This document shows positions 43,336 through 54,081 of a stretch of DNA of 64,000 bases, piece after piece. The notes under the pieces are model-generated. The model ran no database searches and was not told where the DNA came from. It was given only the letters and a program-made list of their open reading frames with translations. The DNA is from Omphalotus guepiniiformis (Eukaryota; Basidiomycota; Agaricomycetes; Agaricales; Omphalotaceae): assembly GCA_028554645.1 (NCBI GenBank), contig JAQOOI010000019.1:1116001-1180000 (forward strand), given 5' to 3'. Position 1 is the first letter of the stretch. Every line of letters begins with the position of its first letter. The position numbers and the translations under genes were made by a program.

Positions 43336-43549
43336 GACTCAGATGGAATTGTTGGCTGCCACGCTCAGTTGGAAGGTTGACGATTTTTGTCTTCGCAACG
43401 CCATCAATGTTAACAACCAAGAAGAAGCGATTGCAGTAGATCAAGCGTACCTCAATAAAGCCAAAGAAACCGCTAATCAAAGTGCAGGTGTTGGGGATTC
43501 TGAGGAGGTAAGTCCAGCTCAGCTGTGATGTAGAGGAAAAAGTTACCAT
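43336..43549 (+). pseudogene. gene1' last exon after the CACTA element
   Basis: Continues QMELLAATLSWKVDDFCLRN to ETANQSAGVGDSEEVS, closely parallel to the gene1 end (QMELLAAALGWQVDDFCLCS ... ETANQSAGVGELQEVS). Homology ends at GGAGGTAAGTCCAG, possibly a splice donor. Confidence 0.8.
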
Positions 43550-44814
43550 AGGAGAATGTTAGACCTCTCTCTTTCTCTGGTAGAAGACAGCACTTGCATA
43601 TCCACATTTGGTTCAGAGTAGAAACGGAAACTTATAGAACTCACAACTGAGAAAAAACCGCTGTCAGACCCTAGTAGATGTTGAAGCCAGTCAAATTGGT
43701 GTGAAGGCAGATGAAAGAACTATGCCTACGTTGATTAACACTATGCCTACATTGATTAACACTTGGACTTTGAGCCAGGAATTGTGTATGAGAAACCAAT
43801 AGTATACTAAATCTAAAAGACAAACCTTGAGAGTCCTGTCTCAGAGATATGAGCCCAGTTTGAGGTCTAAAGTGTGGTAGAAAGATGCACCTGCATTGGA
43901 ATAGTTGGAAATAAGATACCAGTAGGCTATCCGGAAAAAATTTGTAAAGGTTTTCAGAATAAATGAGACGGATCAGAGAGTTCTTGGACAGACCAGAATG
44001 TGTAACAAGCCCTTGATGAACGAGGTCAGTCACCCAGCAGTCAGAGACCCAATACTCTGAAATTGGTGAAATGACATTCACTGATCTATGGGGACCGGCA
44101 AGCACAACTGGTATCCGGGGTGAACCACAGCTGTAACCTGCTTTCCAAGAATACATTACCATTTGAGGGACCATACTGTCAAGGCTAGAGATCCCATACT
44201 GACCAGCAAGCAAAGCTTCCAAGGGTCTAAACACTGGCCACTTGCATAACGGAAGCTGAAATGGATACAATGTTGTGAGTAGGATTTCTGGAGATAATTT
44301 GAGAAGAAAATGAACCTCCTGAGAAACTATCAAATCTATAATCAATGGTAATTTGCAGAGAAGGAAGCACTAAAACACACAAAGCTCCAATTACAACAGC
44401 AATAAATAGTGCACCTAAGCTAAATGACAGTGGTGAAAGCAGAAAGATGGAAAGTGTAAGATGCAGTAGGGATTCTGTAGAGCTCAGTAAGCTGCAGGGC
44501 TGAAGGCTTCAAGAGATTCAAAGATCCACATGCTGTTGTGGTGTATAGGGGGGAAAACAACATAGATAAGAAGTGAGCATATCCTGAGGACAAAAGAGAG
44601 AACTCGTTCTGGAAAATTGCTAAAGAAGTTTGGCAAGAAGGCAGTGCAGGCAGTAAGTTTACAAAAGAAGTGGTTTTATAAATGAGAAAGATAAACTTTA
44701 GGTTGTGGAAGGCCAGCCACTTTCAAAATATTCCAAATAAGGGTATTCCAAAGACTCATGCTGTATGGGGCAGAAGTTGTGTATGAGGTGGGAAAGTGTC
44801 TGAGAGCGGCATCT
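43550..44814. other. No recognised gene; a 224-residue ORF on the minus strand
   Basis: The minus-strand ORF 43671-44345 has no recognisable domain and includes a short tandem repeat (CTATGCCTACGTTGATTAACA). I would not call it a gene without homologues. The flank ends with CATCT at 44810-44814, the target duplication of Copia-B. Confidence 0.35.
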
Positions 44815-44874
44815 TGTTGAAACGGTCACAGTGGACTACCGGGAACAGATCAGCTATAAGACGGTGTAGTGACT
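44815..44874 (-). mobile_element. Copia-B 3' LTR, distal part
   Basis: TGTTGAAACGGTCACAGTGG onward matches the start of the 5' LTR at 54728. The LTR is cut after ACGG by insertion Z and resumes at 46711. Confidence 0.95.
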
Positions 44875-46710
44875 ATGAAATGAACGAGAGAGATACTCAA
44901 ATGAGCACAATCCAACTCAAATCAAAATGATGTAGGGTGAGGTGTGACTGGCGTTGTCAGAGATTCCGCACAGTTAGACGCAACAATTGAACTTCGAATC
45001 TGCAGGGTTACAGGTGTCTTTATCTCAATCTGGGTGAAAAATGGCAGAGAATATCTCAAAACACAAGATTCAGACAGAAGGTAAGGGTGGTTTTCAGGGT
45101 TCAGGAGGGATTCAGGACAATCAATCTCGATGTTAAACTTGATCCAATGGTCAGACAATGCAGGGAACAGTTTCAGATGCAGCACAGACAGTTTCAGCAG
45201 GCAGATTCAGCATAGACAGAACAGCAGTTTCAGCAAAGATTCAGTATCTCTTTCAATTTATCTGCCACAAGGGACTTTACAGAAGTTTTCACAACTGGAT
45301 ATTTCTCAAACTGAACTCTAAAGAGCCAGGCTATATTTTGTCTAAGAAGGTTTTCCTGCTTTGGCTTGTAGCTTTGGGCAGTACTTGCTTAAGAAAATCT
45401 AAATAGATACTCTGTAAGCTATATATACTAAATCATAAAATCAAACATATATCTCAAAATTAAAAGAGTAATCTGAACAGTAAATGAGTCAAAAGTAGGT
45501 AAGTATCAATTGAGCAGAGATTGGATTCTTTTTAGGTAGTTTTCTAGGTAATTTTCCAGTTAGATAGTCAAAAAGTAGGAACTTTGGGTATAGATTGGTA
45601 TAAAAACAGAAACATATCGCTTTGTCCGCGTTGTAGGTGTGTTAGGGCGTACCCAGGGTATCTAAATAAAGGTCCAGAACCTGTAAATAGCAACCAGTAT
45701 CCTGACAGGTGACATTCTCCTTAGTGCATTGCAAATCTGGTCCCCTATAAGTTTCTCCAAAATTGGCACATTCTCCTCTACTAGGGCAGCATTAGGAGTT
45801 GTGTAGAAGCTCTAGAGCTTATCTAGACCATGCTTCATCGTTTCTATCAGCCACAGTAAGGTACAGTAGCTGTTTATTTCAAGTTTTACCCCTATACATC
45901 TTTTTTTGGTCAGATTTGTACTCAGGTTATATTTCTTGTTTAGGATAGCTCTCAGCTTCTCCTAGGACAGTATTCTATCCCATAGTTCCGTCTAAGACCT
46001 CCAATTAGAGTGCCTTTGTCTTTCATCAAGTTCAGAGGGTTACTGAATTTCAGAGAGATACTCAGACCCAGAGAGATACTCATTTTCAGTATCTAACTCC
46101 TTCCATCATGAGTATTGAGTATCTAACTCATTTGTGCAGATGTAACTTTGAATCTACTTCTCCATTATTACACAGATTGACAGTTTCTCTTAGTGACATT
46201 ATGTTCACATAGTACTCAATGTACAAATATTTCTCTGGTAATACAATCTTCAAGATTGCCCATATTCTCAGCATTCAATCTTGTAGTGCCAACTTAGTTA
46301 GCAAGACCAGCTGGAACTTTTTGATCAGTCCAAAGGACTTAGATAGTTGTTCAATTGAAGTGAAAATCCATCAACCCCTTGGATTACAGTCAACAACACT
46401 TGGTAGAGTCTCTAGTTATTAGAGGGTGGGTCTGACCAACTCAATCTGGTATGGAACCTTGGAATTCCAACACATCTGGAGAGGCATAACTAGTATCTCT
46501 TTGTATAACCCATTGGTCACAGTTGCTTAGCACCAGATCTAGTACTGTAGCAAACACTACACTTAGGTATTGTGAGTACAAGTATGTTTCATGTCTTAAC
46601 TAGCAGTCTGAGGTGACTCTAGTCCTTTATGTTCAGTTTTCAATGCTTGAACATTCCATATTTACTTCAATCTGATAGATTTCAGTACTGAAAGGCTTTT
46701 TGACGCAACA
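44875..46710. mobile_element. Z : 1.8 kb LTR-like insertion in the Copia-B 3' LTR
   Basis: Edges follow from comparing the two Copia-B LTRs. It begins TGTAGTGACTATG, ends GACGCAACA, and is flanked by ACGG on both sides (44871-44874, 46711-46714), a perfect 4 bp duplication. Part of it (about 44938-45500) is repeated at 56100-56685, and another part (about 46375-46450) recurs inverted at about 61300-61390. No protein domain is seen. A solo LTR is the simplest reading. Confidence 0.72.
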
Positions 46711-47006
46711 ACGGTAAGTGTATACTCACCGATAGCTGATAGTTTCTTGGACAGATAAGCAGTAGAGGTCAAACTTGAGTAAGTATTCAACTTGTCGTCC
46801 TTGCTGGACGACCTACTACTTTTATATGTAAAATACATGGTCCGTGCTCATGTATATAAAGTAGTGTATAATTAAGAAGTACTAGTATCTATAATACTGT
46901 CCAATAGCTATAATTCCTCTTGGGAATTTAGCGTAATCATACTTGCATATTAATGCGATGTCGGACTACTGTATGTGTACGTCTACACTAAGCAGATATT
47001 CCAACA
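46711..47006 (-). mobile_element. Copia-B 3' LTR, proximal part
   Basis: Matches 54775-55071 closely to its end CCAACA. Together with 44815-44874 it makes a complete LTR of about 350 bp. Confidence 0.95.
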
Positions 47007-47016
47007 CTCCCCCTTG
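47007..47016 (-). promoter_or_regulatory. Copia-B polypurine tract
   Basis: Minus strand reads AAGGGGGAG directly before the 3' LTR, the plus-strand primer position. Confidence 0.75.
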
Positions 47017-47063
47017 CTAAGAACATGTACATAATGTTTCGAAAGCATAATCATAAAGTATAG

Positions 47064-48329
47064 TTACTTGAAGAACTCGATCTGTAAGTAGGAGACGTGT
47101 TGCCAAAATAAAGTAGCTCCTAAGTTCTTCGTAAGTAGATCTGCGGTCTGCTGATCAGTAGGTACATAAAGAAGTTCGATCTGTTTTGATTCAACCCATT
47201 CTCGGATTTGGTGATATCGAACATCGATATGTTTTGTACGTTTGTTGGCAACAGGGTTTGATGCGATGAACAGTGACCCTTGATTGTTGCCTAGTAAGGC
47301 AACATATTTGACGTCAAAGCCTAGCTCGGTTAGAATAGACTTTAGCCAAATGATTTGCTTCCCAGCTTCGCTAAGCGAGATGTATTCTGCTTCTGTGCTG
47401 GAAGCGGTAACAACCTTCTGTAATTGTAACTTCCATGTGATAGGCGCGCCAGCAAGGAATATGATATTTCCTGTTTGGGAGTGTCGCGTATCAGGGCATT
47501 GTGCGTAGTCACTATTGGAGAAAGCCATTAAACCTAGTCCTTCTTTTCCATCATAAACTATCCTATATTTATTTGTGCCTCGCAGGTACTGTAAAACATA
47601 CATTGCCCATTGGTAATGTTGTTGTGAAGGATTTATTGAGTACTGCGATAGCTTCGTGACAGCATAAGCAATGTCTGGTCTCATGCCAAGCATTAAATAG
47701 AGCAAAGATCCAATAACACGTTGGTATTGAGTGCGAAGTTTTAGATCAACTTCCTGTGTGTTCTTCCCTTGTTTGAAGTTGGTGGGAAGAGGAGTAGATG
47801 CGACCTTTGCATTCCACATACCGAAACGTCTCACAATTTTTTCGAGATACGTGGTTTGATCTAGATATAATCTTCGATTCTTTCGGTCACAGGTTATGCG
47901 CATTGACAAGAATTCTTTGGGTTCGCCTAGGTCTCGGCATTCCCAGGTATCCATAAAGCGCTGTTTGAGTTCTCTCATCAGCTTCTTATCTGGACCTATA
48001 AACATTGCATCATCGACATAGACTAGAGCAATCACCAATTGTTTGCCTCGTCGAAAGATGAATAGTCCGGCGTCAACTTGACTTCGTTTAAAGCCTAACT
48101 TCTTCATCGACTGTTCACATTCGCGCCACCAGGCTAATGATGCCTGTTTAAGTCCATACAAAGCGTGTTTTAATCTCCAAACTTTATTCCCCTTCCAGAA
48201 GCCCTCGGGCTGTTCCATATATATCTCCTCATCTAGCTTGCCATACAAGAAGGCAGTTTTAACATCTAGCGCCTCGATGTCCCAATCTTCGAGAGCTGCT
48301 ATTGCCAAAAGGAGACGAACTGTTTCGTA
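47064..48329 (-). pseudogene. Copia-B reverse transcriptase (C-terminal part) and RNase H
   Basis: A 414-residue open frame with LDVKTAFLYGKLDEEIYMEQ, ALYGLKQASLAWWR, the catalytic LVYVDDAMFIGP and the RNase H end (MAFSNSDYAQ, KVVTASSTEAEYISLSEAGK, RTKHIDVRYHQIREWV), finishing at FFWQHVSYL-like residues near the polypurine tract. The 5' end meets a TGA at 48327-48329, where the upstream frame ends FFPVV; the consensus has Arg, so CGA became TGA. The domain itself is complete and less decayed than Copia-A. Confidence 0.92.
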
Positions 48330-49223
48330 TCAAACGACAGGGAAAAACAGTTCATTGTAATCTATTCCATCCACTTGAGAGAATCCCTTAGCAACAAGAC
48401 GTGCGCGATATCGGCTGTCTTTCTTTTTATTGAAAACCCATCTACATTTAATTGCTTTCCGATCTGCCGGTAAATTGACTTCTTCATAAACCTTCCGCTT
48501 CTTTAAAGCTTCTATCTCTTCGTGACAACCTTGGAACCATGGTTTTTGTTCTGATCTCGGAAGACGTAAGATGTCTTTATAATCCCATTCTTTAATTACA
48601 TCACTTTCGGGAATTTCCGATTGGTTCATAAGGTGCGCAACGTAAGCAACTCCCCCTTCCTGAGCACATCTGGATAGAGAGGCTTCACGAGCAGTCTCAT
48701 CCGACGGTCCAGATTGGGAAGGATCTGGTGCTGTACAAGAAGGCAGTTTTAACATCTAGTGCCTCGATGTCCCAATCTTCTAGAGCTGCTATTGCCAAAA
48801 GGAGACAAACTGTTTTGTATTGAACAACAGGGGAAAACAGTTCATTGTAATCTATTCCATCCACTTGAGAGAATACTTTAGCAACAAGACGCGCACAATA
48901 TCAGCTGTCTTTCTTTTTGTTGAAAACCCATCTACATTTAATTGCTTTCCGATCTGCCAGTAAATTGACTTCATCATAAATGTTCCGCTTCTTTAAAGCT
49001 TCTATCTCTTCGTGACAACCTTGGAACCATGGTTTTTGTTCTGATCTCGGAAGACGTAAGATGTCTTTATAATCTCATTCTTTAATTACATCACTTTTGG
49101 GGATTTCCGATTGGTTCATAAGGTGTGCAACGTAAGCAACTCCCCCTTTCTGAGCACATCTGAATAGAGAGGCTTCGCAAGCAGTCTCATCTGATGGTCC
49201 AGATTAGGAAGGATCCAGTGCAG
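48244..49223. repeat. 490 bp tandem duplication within Copia-B RT
   Basis: Unit 1 48244-48733, unit 2 48734-49223, both starting TACAAGAAGGCAGTTTT. They differ at around 30 positions, and about a dozen CpG sites in unit 1 are TpG or CpA in unit 2. The length is 163 codons plus one base, so the duplication shifts the frame between integrase and RT. Confidence 0.95.
48330..48733 (-). pseudogene. Copia-B reverse transcriptase, N-terminal part (first duplicate)
   Basis: Encodes HEEIEALKKRKVYEEVNLPA, IKCRWVFNKKKDSRYRARLV and AKGFSQVDGIDYNELFFPVV, the N-terminal RT block of Copia elements. It is the left unit of a 490 bp tandem duplication (48244-48733 and 48734-49223). Confidence 0.88.
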
Positions 49224-49509
49224 TACGTGAACCCAGATTGCCCTGACGCTGTAAGGCATCTATGACATGTGTGCGACGGTGGAATTGTTGCTCAGTCATC
49301 TGTTCAGACTGAATTGGGTCACTACGTCCACCATATACGTTGCCTTCACGTAGAGGAGGCCTTAGAGCACGTCGAGGGCAGAGACACGCTGGTGGAGCAG
49401 TAGGTTCTATATGAGGAGCAGGTAGTGTCTCTCGAGGAGACCGTAAAGGAGAACGAGGAGGTACAGTTGGTAGAGGAGGTGGTGTGGCTCCTCGACGTGT
49501 ACGATGTTC
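49224..49509 (-). pseudogene. Copia-B linker between integrase and RT
   Basis: The minus strand encodes a Pro/Arg-rich linker (RGATPPPLPTVPPRSPLRSP) with a stop at each end. It has no domain of its own, as is usual between integrase and RT. Confidence 0.6.
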
Positions 49510-50553
49510 TCATGATGGAGGTACCGTGCTACTCAGTGGAAGCTCTGTCTTTACTTCCTTTTTAGGTTTAGAAGAACTACTGTGTGAGTCTGGATCTGCA
49601 GAATCCACATACTCTAAATCCTCAATTGGAGAAGAACTTCTACTTCTCGGATGATCGGGACGACCTGATGAAGATCCGGTAGGATTGAAGTCATCATTGA
49701 ACTTGGGAGTACCATCTGATGTTGTTAGATTGGGGATGTTCTGAGGAGTAGTTACATTTTTAGGTTCACATTTACAACGTGGGAACCGTGTTTCATCAAA
49801 GGAAGCATCTGGTGAGACCTTCACTTTGTTGTCTTTTGTCATAAAAATCCATGCTTTAGAATGATCGGAGTATCCAATTATGGTCATCAATTCCGCCTTA
49901 GCTATCAGTTTACGGCGGTTACGTTTGTCTCTTGTAATATGAACATAGGCAGCTGACCCAAAGGTGCAGAAGTAAGAAACATCAGGTTTCTTGTTATAGA
50001 AAAGTTCTATCGGTGTTTTCCAATTAATGATATGAGAGGGACTGCAGTTTCGAATATGAGAAGCCGCAAGTACTGAGAATTGCCACCAAGACTCCGGAAG
50101 GCAAGCATGCTGTCGCATTGCTTCCAATTTGTCTTCCAAACTTCTATTCACACACTCAGCTTGTCCATTTTGTTGATGAACATAAGCGGCGGAGAACTGA
50201 AGTTGGATTCCTTCCTCTTTGAGGTAAGTACGGAATGGTTCATTCAGGAATTCGGTCCCTTGATCTACTCGTAATATTTTAATCTTCTTTCCAGTTTCCT
50301 CCTCATGCAGCGCTTTATAGTATTTAAAGGCTAGCAATGTGTCAGGAGACTTGTTCTTCAGAAGAATAGGGTGTGTGTAAGAGGAATGATCGTCAAGGAC
50401 AGTGACGACATATTTGTAGCCATGGTAGGAACGTACAGGAAACTCCATGAGATCCGCATGTACAAGATGTAAAGGTTCCGATTTACGTGGCTTCTCGGTT
50501 GAGGGATAATAAGACTTTGCCGGTTTCTTCCCTTTATTACAACCGTCACACAT
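49510..50553 (-). CDS. Copia-B integrase
   Basis: A 347-residue frame that starts inside the GAG-pre-integrase zinc motif (MCDGCNKGKKPAKSYYPSTE). Core residues: Asp in VHADLMEFPV, Asp in LRVDQGTEFL, Glu in QQNGQAECVNRSLED, giving the D-D-E triad. It ends in a Ser-rich linker. Its start overlaps the upstream frame by 8 bases, so a one-base shift or stop separates it from the protease ORF. Probably once continuous with it. Confidence 0.9.
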   Translation of the reverse strand: MCDGCNKGKKPAKSYYPSTEKPRKSEPLHLVHADLMEFPVRSYHGYKYVVTVLDDHSSYTHPILLKNKSPDTLLAFKYYKALHEEETGKKIKILRVDQGTEFLNEPFRTYLKEEGIQLQFSAAYVHQQNGQAECVNRSLEDKLEAMRQHACLPESWWQFSVLAASHIRNCSPSHIINWKTPIELFYNKKPDVSYFCTFGSAAYVHITRDKRNRRKLIAKAELMTIIGYSDHSKAWIFMTKDNKVKVSPDASFDETRFPRCKCEPKNVTTPQNIPNLTTSDGTPKFNDDFNPTGSSSGRPDHPRSRSSSPIEDLEYVDSADPDSHSSSSKPKKEVKTELPLSSTVPPS

Positions 50554-52882
50554 GGAAAGATTGGACTGGCTTCAGTGAGCCTGGAAAACCTTGAACTGAA
50601 TTAGGTAGATGTTGCAATACATCTGATGACGCATGGGCAAATCTGTTGTGCCAAATGGTAAAGGGATGTGTTTGTTGTGGTTTAATGACGTGAGCATGCT
50701 CCGGATGCACTATTTTGGTCTCAACAGTGAATAACCTGTTGTGGTTTTCACTGGGAAATCCCATGAGCAGCATGTTACCATTGGTATCATATACAGATAA
50801 GCAATCTTCTTTACAAAGATATTGTTGATATTTATTCAACGAGAAAAGCCTGTCTGTCCCTTGAAGATAATGAACCTCATCGAGTTTAAGAACTCGAGTG
50901 TTTTCGTTCAAATCGCGTACACGAATATGAACAGTGCCTATGCCCGTAAGCAGGTGTGTTTGTTCACCAGTCTTTCCAGAAGATGTTAGAACTTTAGGAA
51001 CATCGAAATATTTGAAGTCTGTGAAATCAGATTTATCGCCGGTTATATGAACCGATGCGGCTGAGTCCAGAATCCATTCAATTGCACCATTGACATGGGA
51101 AAGAGAACTTTTTTCCATGACTGACTTAGCTTGCTTCTTAGATGAATATGCTCGCAGATCACCGAATAGATTGACAGGTGTGAGAATTACATGGTATGCA
51201 GTCAACATTGTTTCAATAGAAAGTACATGATATGTGTCTGCGGTACTATATAAATACATCTTCTTTTTCTCATCTGCGAGTTCTTTCATCTGTAAGCAAG
51301 TTATAAGTCTTGTGTAGTCATTATAAGGAAAAATTACTCCCTGGTCATGAGGTACTGCAATATAAAAAATGCTGTTATCAAAATCACTGAGGAGACTAGC
51401 ATTGCCAACATGTGCAGCAACCTTGGAGTTAGGAATTCTTTGAAGATGTCCGTAATATGGTTCGTCACTAGAGCGCTGAAAGTTGATAATGTAAGAAGTG
51501 CCGTTAGATCTTTCAGAGCGTGATGGCCCAAAATATTTGTCAAGTACCTCCTTGGTTGTGAGAGGAGTGACATCTGATGGTCCTGCGGGCTCAATTGGCG
51601 AGGATACATGTGGTGGAGATGTTCGAGTAAGATCTCCTGGAGACGCTGACGTTCTTGTCGTTCGGCCTCCATGTCTTCTCTGAACTGATGTGCTTGTTCC
51701 GCTTGATGGTTCGCTATTGTCTGAGCTTCTCTGAGCTGGTTGTTCTGTTGCTCGTGTTCCTGTATTAGGAGATTGATCGACTGAATGTCGTGATTCTGCG
51801 ACAGTGGTTGGCACGGGAAACAGTGCACTAGGTCTTCTGGAATTGGAAGGCGCGAAATGGTTGGTGTAGAAGTTGGAGAGATCGAAGATCTCCTCCATGT
51901 CGTAGGTCTCTGGTTCTGGTGATTCTGATGTGACTCGGATGGGGTTTGATGAGGAACCGAGTGTTCGGTCCTCTGGTTCTGGTGATACCTCGGTTGATGA
52001 GATGTAGATGACTGTGGCGGAGGGCCTGATCTCCGTGATCGGAATCTCGATCTCCGTCTCGTCTGAGTCGGAGGTCTCGAGCTCAGAGCTTCTCCAATGA
52101 GTGTATTGTTCTCGGAGAGCGATGGCTCGTTCCTCGTCGTCTGGTGACTCTCTGGATATATCTGATGGTACATAGGCAGGTCGTTCTCCGTGGTCGGAGG
52201 GCTGGTATTCTGGACTGGGATTGAGGATTCCGACTGCTGAGTCGATAGATGGGCTGGTTCCTGCTGGGTAGAAGATGCCATAATAGTGTCGACTTGTGAC
52301 TGGGTATGCAATGGAGGATTCTCCGTCGCTGTCCCATGGTTCGGCATCTGCCCAGGGATCAGAGTTGCGGTCATTCCCGCTTCCACCCTGTGTATCATTA
52401 TGCAATTCAGAATCAATTGGTGAACCGATGATTCGTTCTCCTGACTGATTGGCGTGGCCATTACTGCCTGGTTCCTCATTCTCCTTGTCGGAGTTTGAGT
52501 CGGCAGGGGTCTCATTGGTCTCAGCATCAAATCCGAGTTCATGTCTTTGTTGGTCCCATTCAGCCCAGGTTCTGTAGCCGAGTGGGAAGATATATTCGAG
52601 GAAGTAACCACTGGACCCAATGTCTTCCCTTCTTGGTTTGCGAGCAAGCGCAAGAAGTTCACGTTCTTCGGGTATACAGGGTTCTTCCCCTTCTTTGATG
52701 ACGTATCTATTGTAGAGGTCTGGGTTGTTTCCTTCTGGGTTGAATCTTCGGTTCCAGTAGTACCAGACGTAGGCATAGTGGATTTCTGCGTCTGCGAGAT
52801 CGACGAAGTTGTATCTAGGTCCTGGACCATGTTCTGGATGGAAGTTCGTGATATAGAGTCTTCCTTCCCTGTGGTCTCGCAT
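50546..52882 (-). CDS. Copia-B large N-terminal extension plus protease
   Basis: A 778-residue open frame. The first about 550 residues are an unusual region: an aromatic opening (MRDHREGRLYITNFHPEHGP, then DAEIHYAYVWYYWNRRFNPE) followed by a Ser/Pro/Glu-rich disordered stretch. After it come the aspartic protease (WILDSAASVHITGDKSDF, about residue 605) and the GAG-pre-integrase region ending HPFTIWHNRFAHASSDVLQH. The extension has no domain I recognise, yet it is open throughout in an element otherwise carrying stops. A second long ORF (51334-52923) overlaps in another frame and is judged a shadow. Confidence 0.8.
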   Translation of the reverse strand: MRDHREGRLYITNFHPEHGPGPRYNFVDLADAEIHYAYVWYYWNRRFNPEGNNPDLYNRYVIKEGEEPCIPEERELLALARKPRREDIGSSGYFLEYIFPLGYRTWAEWDQQRHELGFDAETNETPADSNSDKENEEPGSNGHANQSGERIIGSPIDSELHNDTQGGSGNDRNSDPWADAEPWDSDGESSIAYPVTSRHYYGIFYPAGTSPSIDSAVGILNPSPEYQPSDHGERPAYVPSDISRESPDDEERAIALREQYTHWRSSELETSDSDETEIEIPITEIRPSATVIYISSTEVSPEPEDRTLGSSSNPIRVTSESPEPETYDMEEIFDLSNFYTNHFAPSNSRRPSALFPVPTTVAESRHSVDQSPNTGTRATEQPAQRSSDNSEPSSGTSTSVQRRHGGRTTRTSASPGDLTRTSPPHVSSPIEPAGPSDVTPLTTKEVLDKYFGPSRSERSNGTSYIINFQRSSDEPYYGHLQRIPNSKVAAHVGNASLLSDFDNSIFYIAVPHDQGVIFPYNDYTRLITCLQMKELADEKKKMYLYSTADTYHVLSIETMLTAYHVILTPVNLFGDLRAYSSKKQAKSVMEKSSLSHVNGAIEWILDSAASVHITGDKSDFTDFKYFDVPKVLTSSGKTGEQTHLLTGIGTVHIRVRDLNENTRVLKLDEVHYLQGTDRLFSLNKYQQYLCKEDCLSVYDTNGNMLLMGFPSENHNRLFTVETKIVHPEHAHVIKPQQTHPFTIWHNRFAHASSDVLQHLPNSVQGFPGSLKPVQSFHV

Positions 52883-52938
52883 GCAGTCTCGAAGTCTTCT
52901 ACAATAGCTTCTGATTGTGTCATTGAGGTGTTCTTCGA

Positions 52939-54081
52939 CTAGTAAGGATGTCCTTCTTCGTAAGGAATGCGGATTGGATGATCAATAGATGCTCTTACCG
53001 GTAAGGCGGAATCTTCCGGTTGTGGCATCTGATAAAGAGCCGATGCTTCGGCATTAATTCGTTCGAACACAATCTCCTCCTCAGTATTGAGGGGAGTGGC
53101 TTCAGAACTCTCTTCTTCTTCCTCTTCTTTGGTATCAGTGTGGTCTGGAGACTCGGCGTTTGCCAGATAGGCAAATTCCGTGGTTGCATCATTGTAAAAC
53201 AATATATCCTTCATCATGACATCGGCAAGGTTGGCACGTTCCTTGCCCTTTCCCTTTTTGGGTCCTCCTTTCTTTCCTGAGCGCTTGTTCTTGCGCTTCT
53301 TCCCTTTGGTCTGGGAAGAGGAAGAAAGATGTTCAGACTGATTATTGGGTTTACCAGTCTTCTGGTTTTTCCAATGGGCTGGTTGCTTGTTCCAGCGATG
53401 AAGTCCAGATGTTTTGGATGGGAAAGCAGAGAAGACTTCTCCGTGTTGATGTTTGCGTAACATGATCTCAGAGACAACGTGTGGGCGAATGTTAGCGAAA
53501 GTGAATGCCTGGGAGTGTAACATAGTGGTCCTCCAGGTGTTCCAGGAGGATGGCAAAGCAGTGAGAAAAGTCATGACTTGTAAGGTTTCATTGAACTCGA
53601 TTTTCTTGTGATTCTTGAGTCAATCACACATGGTAGTGAATCAATCAAGGCTCTTCAGAATATCGTGGGAGTCTCGGATTTTGAAGTCCTTGATGGCTCC
53701 AAATTCAACAAACAAAGTCATGTCCGTGGGGGTATCGAAAGCCGCTCTGAGATTATCCCAGGTATCATGAGAATTCGCAGCAACGTGGGAATGATATTCA
53801 ATAGGAAGTTTCATTTTGATGTAGCCGATGCATTGGATATCAATCTCTTTCCATTCTCTGTAATTAATGTTGCGGGTCGAAGTAGTAGTAGCCGGAGTGG
53901 TAGTAGTGCCAGAAGTACTGGCAGGTACTTCAGTAACAACATATTCTGTTTCGACTTTCAAAACAGCTTTGAACAGATCTTTGGATTCGAGAAAAGATTG
54001 CATAAGAGTAGACCAGGTGAACCAGTTGTTCATTTTCAGAAGAGGAATCAGAGAGAAGCCATTGGATTGGTTGGAAGACAT
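52939..54081 (-). pseudogene. Copia-B Gag
   Basis: ATG at 54081 opens MSSNQSNGFSLIPLLKMNNW with the Copia UBN2 Gag features: FTWSTLMQSFLESKDLF, YREWKEIDIQCIGYIKMKL and HDTWDNLRAAFDTPTDM. Two in-frame stops near 53640 and 53613 interrupt it, and it continues as 52939-53574 (FLTALPSSWNTWRTTMLH). Instead of a CCHC knuckle it has a Lys/Gly-rich basic tract (KGKKRKNKRSGKKGG), then an acidic tail, so RNA binding probably relies on basic residues. The ATG is about 630 bp from the primer site, a long leader. Confidence 0.87.

Noticed and set aside
43671..44345. 224-residue minus-strand ORF as a gene
   Set aside because: No recognisable domain, low-complexity repeat at one end and no second copy in the window for comparison.
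51334..52923. 529-residue ORF overlapping the Copia-B protease ORF in another frame
   Set aside because: Composition is S/T/P/Q/R-rich and mirrors the low-complexity region of the main frame; the protease and GAG-pre-integrase motifs are all in the other frame.
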